Below are positions 40,736 to 49,079 of a stretch of 53,639 nt of DNA, one piece after another. Below the pieces are notes generated by a model that ran no database searches, was not told where the DNA came from, and worked only from the letters and a program-made list of their open reading frames with translations. Every line of letters begins with the position of its first letter. Position 1 is the stretch's first letter. The translations under genes were made by a program, and so were the position numbers. Source of the DNA: an uncultured Limimonas sp. (GTDB lineage: Bacteria > Pseudomonadota > Alphaproteobacteria > Kiloniellales > Rhodovibrionaceae); the NCBI GenBank assembly GCA_913055855.1, contig CAJXKW010000004.1, positions 1 to 53,639 on the forward strand, in the 5' to 3' direction.

Positions 40736-41755
40736 ATGGTCACCACGTTCCGTCACGGCGTACGCGAACTGCGCCGCGAAAGTCGTGAACGCGCCTTCGG
40801 CCTCGGCCGCGACGCGCAGGCCCGCTGGTACGCCGCCCAGGGCAACGGGGAGTGCGCCATCCTCGCCCATGCGCAGGCGATCCGCTTCGCCCGCGCCTAT
40901 CGCGAGTCCGCGCGCGCCTACCGGCGGCTGGACGCGCTGCTCCGGCGTTTCGGGGACTGCGACACCGGCCTGGCTGCCACAGCCGACACGCCGGCGCGCT
41001 TCGTCGGCTTCGTCGGGTACAGCCGCAGCGGGCACTCGCTCGTGGGCTCGCTCCTGGACGCGCATCCGGACGCGGTCATCGCCCACGAGGTCCACGCCTT
41101 CAAGCACCTCGCGCGCGGTGTCCCGTTCGACCGCGTGGTCCGCGCCCTGCAACAGAACGCCCGGATCTTCCAGATCATGGGGCGGAACTATACGGGCTAC
41201 GATTACGCGATTCCCGACCAGTGGCAGGGCACGGCCCGACACTTGACGGTCGTGGGCGACAAAAAGGGCAACGGGACGGCGCGCCTGCTCCGCTGTGACC
41301 CCGGCGCGCTCGCACGCATCCGCGCCCGGATCCCGGTCCCGATCCACTTCATCCACGTCATCCGCAACCCTTACGACAACATCGCCACCAAGGCACTGCG
41401 CACCGGGCGCAGTCTGGACCGGGCCGCGGCCGTCTATTTCGCCAATGCGCGCGAGATCGGCACCCTCAAGGCGCGCGGCGACGTGGCCGTGCACGACCTG
41501 CACCTGGACCGGATCATCGCCGAGCCGCGTGGCGAATTGACGCGCCTGCTCGATGCCCTCGGATTGGACACCGAGGTGCCGGGCTATCTCGATGCGTGCG
41601 CTGAGATCCTGTTTTCCGCACCGAATCGGACGCGCGACCGGGTCGTCTGGCCCGCCCCCCTGGTCGCGCACATCGAGCGGGAACTCGCCGCACGCCCGTT
41701 TACCCGCCCCTACGCCGGGCATCCCCCGACGCCCGCGAACCTCAAAAGCGCGTAA
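40736..41755 (+). CDS. Sulfotransferase-like protein beside the sphingolipid operon
   Basis: The 339-residue product from ATG 40736 starts MVTTFRHGVRELRRESRERA. FVGFVGYSRSGHSLVGSLLD places a nucleotide loop at about 94-101 where PAPS-dependent sulfotransferases bind the 5'-phosphosulfate. HVIRNPYDNIATKALRTG near 209-225 matches the 3'-phosphate site (R-N-P-Y-D). The remainder is helical. No signal peptide or membrane helix is evident, so the acceptor would be cytosolic or at the inner leaflet. A lipid such as ceramide is an inference from location. The frame is open 130 codons upstream but without family features. A carbohydrate acceptor is the alternative. Confidence 0.75.
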   Translation: MVTTFRHGVRELRRESRERAFGLGRDAQARWYAAQGNGECAILAHAQAIRFARAYRESARAYRRLDALLRRFGDCDTGLAATADTPARFVGFVGYSRSGHSLVGSLLDAHPDAVIAHEVHAFKHLARGVPFDRVVRALQQNARIFQIMGRNYTGYDYAIPDQWQGTARHLTVVGDKKGNGTARLLRCDPGALARIRARIPVPIHFIHVIRNPYDNIATKALRTGRSLDRAAAVYFANAREIGTLKARGDVAVHDLHLDRIIAEPRGELTRLLDALGLDTEVPGYLDACAEILFSAPNRTRDRVVWPAPLVAHIERELAARPFTRPYAGHPPTPANLKSA

Positions 41756-41758
41756 CGA

Positions 41759-41983
41759 TCACTCGTAGCCGTTGCTGTAGCCGTTGTTTCGCCTGCGCTG
41801 GCGCATCATTTCGCGGTGCGGGTCGATGACCTCGGCCTCGATCTGGGCCTTTCCGCCGGAGACCGAAACGCTGCGCACGCGGTACGACTTATCCTGCCGG
41901 ACGAAGACAGAGCCCTCGACGACATACTCGGAAATGCTGGCCGGCGTGACTTCGAACGTCTCCACCGTCGGCCCTCGCTGCAT
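41759..41983 (-). CDS. Small conserved-looking protein (74 aa), function unknown
   Basis: The product starts MQRGPTVETFEVTPASISEY and continues with VVEGSVFVRQDKSYRVRSVS, then EVIDPHREMMRQRRRNNGYS and GYE. It is a small beta protein with a charged C-terminal tail and no membrane segment. GAGG lies five bases before this ATG. The frame continues upstream for many codons, but that part is Arg- and Gly-rich shadow text. The stop is three bases after the end of the sulfotransferase gene, which runs the other way. I do not recognise the family. Confidence 0.55.
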   Translation of the reverse strand: MQRGPTVETFEVTPASISEYVVEGSVFVRQDKSYRVRSVSVSGGKAQIEAEVIDPHREMMRQRRRNNGYSNGYE

Positions 41984-42557
41984 TGCCACCTCGGTCCCCT
42001 GCCTAGCCAACCGGCGCGTCCCGCGCGCCGAACCGTCCGTCCGGCCGACCCGACCCGGCACCCCACAGCCTCGAGCGCGCGCCCCGATCGCAGCGAAGCT
42101 TCTGGGCCCAGCCGCGCATCTGGGCCCTGCCGCGACCGGCCCAACGTTGGAACGTTTGCAGCGCCAAGGCAACCCGGGCCGCCGGGCTCGCGCAAGACTT
42201 CGTAACGCGCGAACCTCAAGATAACATGAAGACCAGGCCGATTGAACGGGGCGTGCCGAATCCCGCGTCAAAAAGAAAATTGATATTTTCCGTAAAACTC
42301 GACCGTTATCCCATATTGTGTGAGGCGGGCTTGGTGCGAACCCAATATCTTTTGTCGGAAACATCCGCATCGAATCGGCGTCGCTGGGCGCACGGTTTGG
42401 ACGGCGATGCGCGGGCGCACCACGACCGGCCCACCCGGAGCCGCGATCAATGTGGAGATGCCGCGCCGATTCCCGAGCGCAAATCGGCGCCCCACCGGTG
42501 GGTCACCTTCCGGTGGATCGTTCGCCACGGGCGGGATTTCCGGGAAAATCGGTAAGA
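41984..42557. other. Intergenic region with short repeats and an AT-richer stretch
   Basis: No convincing gene is present in these 574 bases. An 18-base unit is repeated in tandem at 42101-42134 with one mismatch (TCTGGGCCCAGCCGCG and TCTGGGCCCTGCCGCG). CCAACGTTGG at 42141-42150 is a perfect ten-base palindrome. The stretch 42224-42380 is AT-richer than anything near it and has promoter-like hexamers but no gene to drive. A small RNA could be encoded there; I cannot show one. Confidence 0.5.
42101..42134. repeat. Imperfect tandem repeat, two 16-base copies
   Basis: TCTGGGCCCAGCCGCG (42101-42116) and TCTGGGCCCTGCCGCG (42119-42134) differ by one base and are separated by CA. They lie in the leader side of the 74-residue gene. 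The repeat is short and may have no role. Confidence 0.5.
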
Positions 42558-42631
42558 TGGCTGGGGGACCAGGATTCGAACCTGGGCCGCCCGGTCCAGA
42601 GCCGGGTGTTCTACCGCTAAACTATCCCCCA
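42558..42631 (-). tRNA. tRNA-Gln (anticodon CTG)
   Basis: Read on the minus strand the gene starts TGGGGGATAGTTTAGCGG and ends with the encoded CCA. The acceptor stem TGGGGGA pairs with TCCCCCA, discriminator G. The anticodon arm is CCCGG-CTCTGGA-CCGGG, so positions 34-36 read CTG, decoding CAG (Gln). The T arm has GGTTCGAATCC. All stems close without mismatch. The U1-A72 pair is a known identity element of tRNA-Gln. A promoter lies upstream at 42686-42715. Confidence 0.95.
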
Positions 42632-42685
42632 GCAGCGGACGGCGCTGTGAAGACGCGCCGCGCTCGTGCTGTGCCGTGCAGCCGT

Positions 42686-42715
42686 TGTATAGGTGAGCAG
42701 GCGGCCCGGTTTCAA
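42686..42715 (-). promoter_or_regulatory. Sigma-70 promoter of the tRNA-Gln gene
   Basis: On the minus strand TTGAAA (42710-42715) and TATACA (42686-42691) are 18 bases apart, giving a start near 42679 and a leader of about 48 bases to the tRNA. No other gene follows in that direction before the tRNA. Confidence 0.65.
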
Positions 42716-42878
42716 GGGGTTTGTTACATCCCCGCCCGCCCCTGTCACGCCCCTGTCATCGCTCTTGGCCTTCCCTGTCCGCCGGGTTATCGTCCGGATT
42801 GCGCAAGGGTTCGGACCGGCCGTACCCCGATCGCCGGCGAGACGGACGGCCAGAACACCAACCACGGGGGGGGTAGGC

Positions 42879-43985
42879 GTGACCGGGCATGGGCCGAGGC
42901 GCGACCGGCGCACAAACCGTAACACGAACGCCGGCCATCGCCCGACCCCGCGCTACGCCGCGATCGATCTGGGCACGAACAACTGTCGGCTTCTGGTCGC
43001 CGAGCACACGGCCGACGGCTTCCGCGTGGTCGACGCCTTCTCGCGCATCGTCCGCCTGGGCGAGGGGCTGGCGCGCGACGGCACCCTCTCCGAGGCCGCG
43101 ATGAACCGCGCCATCGGCGCGCTCAAGGTGTGCGCGGACAAGCTCGAGCGTCACCGCATCATCCACCAGCGCGCCGTCGCCACGGAGGCCTGCCGGCGCG
43201 CGTGCAACGCCGACGCCTTCCGCCGGCGGGTCCAGGCGGAGACGGGCATCGCCCTCCAGGTCATCCCGCAGGACGAGGAGGCGCGCCTGGCCCTGACCGG
43301 CTGCGCCCCCCTGCTCGACCCGGCCACACCCAACGCGCTGGTTTTCGACATCGGCGGCGGGAGCACGGAAATCATCTGGCTGCGCGGCGACCCCAGCCGC
43401 CCGGGTGACGGCCGGCGCGCGCCCGGCCACGGCATCACCGCCTGGTACTCCATGCCCGTCGGGGTGGTCTCCCTGGCCGAGCGCTACGGTTCCACACCGC
43501 CGGACGCGGCCGCGTACGAGGCCATGGTCGCGGAGGTCGCGGCATCGCTCCAGGAACTGGCGCAGCGTCACGCCATCGTGGATGTCTTCGCCGCCGGATG
43601 CATGCAGATGATCGGCACGTCGGGCACGGTGACCACGCTTACCGGCGTCTACCAGGACCTCGCGCGCTACGACCGGCGGCGCGTGGACGGCTGCTTTCTC
43701 GGCTTCGACACCGTGCGCGCGGTCTCGCGCCGGATCGCCGCGATGAGCCATGCCGAGCGCTGCGCCCATCCCTGCATCGGACGCGAGCGGGCCGATTTCG
43801 TCGTCCCCGGTTGCGCCATTCTGGAAGCGATCTGCCGGATCTGGCCCGTGGGCCGGCTGCGCGTCGCCGACCGCGGGTTGCGCGAGGGCATGTTGCTCCA
43901 GATGATGGGGCACGTGAACGCCGACGACCTGGAAGCCGCACCGGTGGCGGCTGAGCCGGCCGCGGCGCCATGCGGCGGGGCGTGA
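42879..43985 (+). CDS. ppx: Ppx/GppA-family exopolyphosphatase/pppGpp phosphatase
   Basis: Ppx/GppA enzymes release phosphate from polyphosphate or convert pppGpp to ppGpp. The product from GTG 42879 has 368 residues, close to short alphaproteobacterial members. YAAIDLGTNNCRLLVAEHTA is the first ATPase-fold phosphate loop, VATEACRRACNADAFRRRV and LQVIPQDEEARLALTGC follow, and LVFDIGGGSTEIIWLR is the second loop. GTSGTVTTLTGVYQDLARYD is conserved. Glycine-rich sequence with GGGGGGGTAGGC precedes the GTG. The frame continues upstream without family features. It is eight bases from rlmE, an arrangement common in alphaproteobacteria. Confidence 0.88.
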   Translation: MTGHGPRRDRRTNRNTNAGHRPTPRYAAIDLGTNNCRLLVAEHTADGFRVVDAFSRIVRLGEGLARDGTLSEAAMNRAIGALKVCADKLERHRIIHQRAVATEACRRACNADAFRRRVQAETGIALQVIPQDEEARLALTGCAPLLDPATPNALVFDIGGGSTEIIWLRGDPSRPGDGRRAPGHGITAWYSMPVGVVSLAERYGSTPPDAAAYEAMVAEVAASLQELAQRHAIVDVFAAGCMQMIGTSGTVTTLTGVYQDLARYDRRRVDGCFLGFDTVRAVSRRIAAMSHAERCAHPCIGRERADFVVPGCAILEAICRIWPVGRLRVADRGLREGMLLQMMGHVNADDLEAAPVAAEPAAAPCGGA

Positions 43986-43993
43986 GGGCGCGC

Positions 43994-44731
43994 ATGAGCA
44001 CGGGCAAATCGGGCAACAGCGGCGGCAGCGGCGGCGACCGCATCCGGCGCCAGCGCCGGCGCGCACGCACGCCGGCGCACACGGGCGAGCGCCTGCACAA
44101 GCGGCGCGGCCGCAAGGCCTCGTCGCGCCAGTGGCTGGAGCGTCAGCTCAACGACCCCTACGTCAGCGCCGCCAAGGCGCAGGGCTATCGCTCGCGCGCC
44201 GCGTTCAAGCTCAGCCAGATCGCCGACAAGCACACCCTGTTCGAACCCGGCGACCGCGTGGTGGACCTGGGCGCAGCACCCGGCGGCTGGGCCCAGGTGG
44301 CGCGCGAGCGCGTGGGCGATACGGGCGCGGTGGTCGCCCTGGATCTGCTGGCGATGGATCCGCTGCCGGACGTGATCATCCACCAGGGTGACATCACCGA
44401 TCCGGCAACCCTGCCCGCCATCCGCGAGGCGCTCGGAGGTCCGGCGAACGTCGTGCTCTCCGACATGGCGCCCAACGTCACGGGGCACCGCACCGCGGAC
44501 CGGCTGCGCATGCTCGAGGTGGTGGAGGCCGCCCTCGACCTGGCCGAGGCGGTGCTCGCGCCGGGCGGGCGGTTCCTCGCCAAGACCCGGCAGCTCGGTG
44601 GCGATGAAGAGGTGATGCAGCGCCTGCGCCGGGATTTCGACCACATGCGTTTCGTCAAGCCCGCCGCCTCGCGCCCGGAATCGGCGGAAACCTACGTCCT
44701 CGCCACGGGTTACCGGGGCACCGGCGCCTGA
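43994..44731 (+). CDS. rlmE: 23S rRNA (U2552 2'-O) methyltransferase RlmE
   Basis: RlmE methylates the ribose of U2552 in 23S rRNA late in 50S assembly. The 245-residue product starts MSTGKSGNSGGSGGDRIRRQ, a basic low-complexity extension of about 45 residues. The FtsJ core follows: DPYVSAAKAQGYRSRAAFKL with the first catalytic Lys, VVDLGAAPGGWAQVA for SAM, VVLSDMAPNVTGHRTAD with the Asp, and GGRFLAKTRQLGGDEEV with the second Lys. An ATG eight codons earlier overlaps ppx, but the chosen one has GAGG in front. Length fits the alphaproteobacterial form. Confidence 0.92.
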   Translation: MSTGKSGNSGGSGGDRIRRQRRRARTPAHTGERLHKRRGRKASSRQWLERQLNDPYVSAAKAQGYRSRAAFKLSQIADKHTLFEPGDRVVDLGAAPGGWAQVARERVGDTGAVVALDLLAMDPLPDVIIHQGDITDPATLPAIREALGGPANVVLSDMAPNVTGHRTADRLRMLEVVEAALDLAEAVLAPGGRFLAKTRQLGGDEEVMQRLRRDFDHMRFVKPAASRPESAETYVLATGYRGTGA

Positions 44732-44749
44732 TGGCGGCTTGGTGGCATC

Positions 44750-44783
44750 ACGGCGGCTTGCGCCTTCGGCGCGAAGCCGCCGT
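44750..44783. terminator. Strong hairpin between convergent genes, likely bidirectional terminator
   Basis: ACGGCGGCTTGCGCC-TTC-GGCGC-G-AAGCCGCCGT forms a stem of 15 pairs with one bulged G and a TTC loop. It lies between the end of rlmE (plus) and the end of the host-attachment-family gene (minus). No T-tract follows on either strand. Confidence 0.5.
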
Positions 44784-44861
44784 ACCACATCCCACAACAT
44801 GGAGCGTGGATTCGCCACGTCAGCGGCAAGCCACCGTTCAACGGCCGCCGGCGGCGCGCGC

Positions 44862-45314
44862 TCACACCGCCATCACCTCGCCCAGGGCGTCGCTGAGTTC
44901 GCGCGGCTGCGTGTGGATGAGGTCCTTGTCCAGCTCGCCGTAGACGATCTCCTTGAGCGGCTTGCTCAGGGCCGCACGCAGGTCGCCAAGAGTCTTGGGC
45001 GGCGCCGCCAGGACCAGCCGGTCCGGCTTGATCCGATCGCGCAGCTTGTCCAGAAATTCCGCCACCTCATGGGCGAAGCGCGTCTTCTCGAACGCGTGGT
45101 AGTCCACCTTGTAGGCGAGCGTGTGCCGGCCCTGCGTGCCCAGCGGGGTCGCCGCCCGTCCCTCGCGGTCGGTGACGATGTCGCGGCTGCGCGGCAGCTC
45201 GTGCACCATCTCCTCGTCCACCGCCGCCTTCAGCCCGTGGCCGATGCCCTCGTGCAGGTAAAAGCGCGCATGCTGGCCGTCGGCGACCACGATCAGGGTA
45301 CGTACGGGTTTCAT
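44862..45314 (-). CDS. Host attachment family protein
   Basis: The 150-residue product starts MKPVRTLIVVADGQHARFYL. LRDRIKPDRLVLAAPPKTLG and LSKPLKEIVYGELDKDLIHT identify the host_attach family (PF10116), first named from plant-attachment mutants of Agrobacterium. The fold resembles the archaeal release factor 1/baeRF group, so a role on ribosomes or RNA is possible. The family name is historical; the actual function is unknown. The ATG is preceded by GAGGTGAGAG. The protein is soluble. It is divergent from guaB, with 234 bases between. Confidence 0.85.
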   Translation of the reverse strand: MKPVRTLIVVADGQHARFYLHEGIGHGLKAAVDEEMVHELPRSRDIVTDREGRAATPLGTQGRHTLAYKVDYHAFEKTRFAHEVAEFLDKLRDRIKPDRLVLAAPPKTLGDLRAALSKPLKEIVYGELDKDLIHTQPRELSDALGEVMAV

Positions 45315-45491
45315 CGCCGCGTCTCTCACCTCTTCCGTTGCCAGGGTCGTCGTGACGCGAAACGGCATTCGCCTCTCTTCGCAACGTAGCCCCGCCGGCG
45401 CGGACATGCCAGATATGCGCCAATGCCCTCGCCGAAGGGGGCATGCCTGCGCTATACATTTGCGCCAATCCACGGGTCGCCGCGCTGCCTC

Positions 45492-45519
45492 TTGGCACGC
45501 CGGTGACAGCATGTATGAT
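45492..45519 (+). promoter_or_regulatory. Sigma-70 promoter of guaB
   Basis: TTGGCA (45492-45497) and TATGAT (45514-45519) are 16 bases apart. Transcription would start near 45526, leaving a leader of about 23 bases before the guaB ATG. The hexamers are the nearest to consensus in the bacterial part. No purine riboswitch would fit in such a leader. Confidence 0.65.
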
Positions 45520-45539
45520 ACCCCGCCGCGCCAGTATAG

Positions 45540-47006
<1,467 letters not shown>

Positions 47007-47013
47007 GGATGCC

Positions 47014-47033
47014 GGCCGGCCATAGCGCCGGCC
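47014..47033 (+). terminator. Hairpin between guaB and rsmB
   Basis: GGCCGGC-CATAGC-GCCGGCC is a perfect seven-base stem with a six-base loop in the 40 bases between the two genes. There is no T-run, so it may attenuate rather than end transcription. Confidence 0.35.
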
Positions 47034-47046
47034 CGGAGCCGCGGCG

Positions 47047-48405
47047 ATGACGCCCGGCGCGCGCGTCCAGGCGGCGATCGACCTGCTTGGCCGGACGGCG
47101 GCGTTCGCCCAGCCGGCCGAGCGCACGGTCAACGAATACCTGCGCGGGCGCCGGTACATCGGCAGCAAGGACCGCCGCGCCATCACCGATCGGGTCTTCG
47201 CGGTGCTGCGCGCACTGGCCCGGCTGGACTGGTGGTGGGCGCGCGCCGGCGGCGCCGATCCGGAAGCCGCGACCGAGGCCGCCGAACGCGGCGGCATCCC
47301 GCGGGGACGCGTGCTCGCCGCCCTGGCGCTCGTCGAGCGCACCCCCCCGTCCGACATCGCCGCGATGTGCGACGGCGGCCGCTACGCCCCGGAACCGCTG
47401 GATCCGGACGAGCACGGCCGCCTCGCCGCCCTGGCGGGACAGCCGCTCACGCACGCCGAGCAGCCCGAATGGGTGCGCGGGGAATGCCCCGAATGGCTCC
47501 GGCCCGGCTTCCGGACCATGCTTGGCGATGACGCGCCGGCGGCGCTGGCAGGGCTGACCGAGCCGGCGCCGGTGGACCTGCGGGTCAACACCCTGCGCGC
47601 GGACTCGCGCGACGAGGCCGCAGCGGCGCTCGCCGAGGCGGGCATCCAGGCCGCGCCGATTCCCCATACCCCGCTGGGCCTGCGCGTGACGGGCCGGCGT
47701 GCGGTGACGGCGACACCGCCGTTCCGGGACGGGCGCGTCGAGATCCAGGACGCCGGCGCCCAGATCGCCGCGGCACTCGCCGACGCCCGGCCGGGCATGG
47801 CGGTGTGCGACCTCTGTGCCGGCGCGGGCGGCAAGACCCTGGCGCTGGCCGCGGCGATGCGCGACACGGGCCGGCTGGTCGCCCTGGACCGCGACCACGA
47901 CCGGCTGGCTTCAGCCGAGCCGCGCCTTCGCCGGGCCGGGGTGCACGGCGTCGAGCGGCGCCTGCTCGCCGCCCCGGACGATCCCTGGCTGGCCGACAAC
48001 CGGCAGCGCTTCGACCGCGTCGTGGTGGACGCGCCGTGCAGCGGCACCGGCACCTGGCGCCGCCACCCGGACCAGCGCTGGCGGCTGACCGAGGCGGCGC
48101 TGAACGCACGCATCGCCGAGCAGCGCGAGACGCTGGCGCACGCGGCGAAGCTGGTGAAACCGGGCGGCCGCATTGCGTTCATCACCTGCTCGCTGCTGCC
48201 CGTGGAGACCACCGAGCGCGTGGCCGAGCTGCGCCGGGCGCATCCCGAACTGGCGCCGGTGCCGATGGGCGAGGCCTGGGCCGGGGCCATCGGCGGTATG
48301 CCGCCGGGCCCAGCCGAGGCCGAGTCGCTGGTGCTCACCCCCAACCGGCACGCGACGGACGGATTCTTCGTTGCTATCCTCGCCCGCAGCGGAGACGGGG
48401 CATGA
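47047..48405 (+). CDS. rsmB: 16S rRNA (cytosine-967-C5) methyltransferase RsmB
   Basis: RsmB methylates C967 of 16S rRNA. The 452-residue product starts MTPGARVQAAIDLLGRTAAF. The N-terminal NusB-like domain (FAQPAERTVNEYLRGRRYIG) is followed by the SAM domain with VCDLCAGAGGKTLALAAAMR and VALDRDHDRL. The two catalytic cysteines are Cys331 in VVDAPCSGTGTWRRHPDQRW and Cys381 in FITCSLLPVET. Its stop overlaps the ATG of the GNAT gene. In Rhodospirillales this gene usually lies between guaB and guaA, as here. Confidence 0.93.
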   Translation: MTPGARVQAAIDLLGRTAAFAQPAERTVNEYLRGRRYIGSKDRRAITDRVFAVLRALARLDWWWARAGGADPEAATEAAERGGIPRGRVLAALALVERTPPSDIAAMCDGGRYAPEPLDPDEHGRLAALAGQPLTHAEQPEWVRGECPEWLRPGFRTMLGDDAPAALAGLTEPAPVDLRVNTLRADSRDEAAAALAEAGIQAAPIPHTPLGLRVTGRRAVTATPPFRDGRVEIQDAGAQIAAALADARPGMAVCDLCAGAGGKTLALAAAMRDTGRLVALDRDHDRLASAEPRLRRAGVHGVERRLLAAPDDPWLADNRQRFDRVVVDAPCSGTGTWRRHPDQRWRLTEAALNARIAEQRETLAHAAKLVKPGGRIAFITCSLLPVETTERVAELRRAHPELAPVPMGEAWAGAIGGMPPGPAEAESLVLTPNRHATDGFFVAILARSGDGA

Positions 48406-48959
48406 GCGAATCCATCTACGTGCGCACGGCCGTGCCCGAGGATGCCGACGGCATTGCGCGCGTGCATGTCGAGACCTGGCAGGCGAGCTATGCGGGCGTT
48501 CTGCCCGACTCGTACCTGGTGACGATGCGCCGGCGCGACCACGCCCGGCAATGGCACGAGGTGCTGAGCCATGCCGGGCAGCGCGACGTCGCGCTGGTGC
48601 TGGAGGCGCGCGGCGAGACGGCGCGGCCGGCGGTGCTGGGCTTCGCTTCGGCCGGTCCGGCGCGCGATCCCAAGCTGCTCTACGATGCGGAGGTCTATAC
48701 CCTCTACGTCGGCTCCGACTGGCAGGGCCAGGGTCTTGGCCGCCTGCTCCTGGGCACGCTGTTCCGCACCCTGTTCGATCGGGGCATGGAGGACGCGATG
48801 CTCTGGGTGCTCGCGGAGAACCCGACGCGCTTTTTCTATCAGCACATGGGCGGCCAGGTGATCGCGCGGCGCGATGAGCATCTGGCCGGTTCGGCCTTCC
48901 CCGCCCTGGCCTACGGCTGGCCCGACCTGGAGGCCTGGCTGCGCCAGGTGGGGATGTAG
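48402..48959 (+). CDS. GNAT family N-acetyltransferase
   Basis: The 185-residue product starts MSESIYVRTAVPEDADGIAR. The acetyl-CoA loop is QGQGLGRLLLGTL within LYVGSDWQGQGLGRLL, and RVHVETWQASYAGVLPDSYL is typical of this group. LWVLAENPTRFFYQHMGGQV is the last conserved part. The ATG overlaps the rsmB stop (ATGA) and GGAGA is in front. The acceptor is unknown. It is likely transcribed with rsmB. Confidence 0.88.
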   Translation: MSESIYVRTAVPEDADGIARVHVETWQASYAGVLPDSYLVTMRRRDHARQWHEVLSHAGQRDVALVLEARGETARPAVLGFASAGPARDPKLLYDAEVYTLYVGSDWQGQGLGRLLLGTLFRTLFDRGMEDAMLWVLAENPTRFFYQHMGGQVIARRDEHLAGSAFPALAYGWPDLEAWLRQVGM

Positions 48960-49079
48960 CCTCAGCCCGGGTCGAGGCGCACCCGGCCGTGACTTTAACC
49001 TGCGCGCTTTGGTGCGTAGGCTCAGGGGGTGCGCGCCGGGCGCGAAACGTCTTCCAGGAATCGCGAGCGCACGCTGACA

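Noticed and set aside
42558..42631. tRNA-Gln as integration site for the virus segment
   Set aside because: The virus-like part is 39 kb away, and no copy of the tRNA 3' end or integrase gene is seen near the junction or the tRNA.
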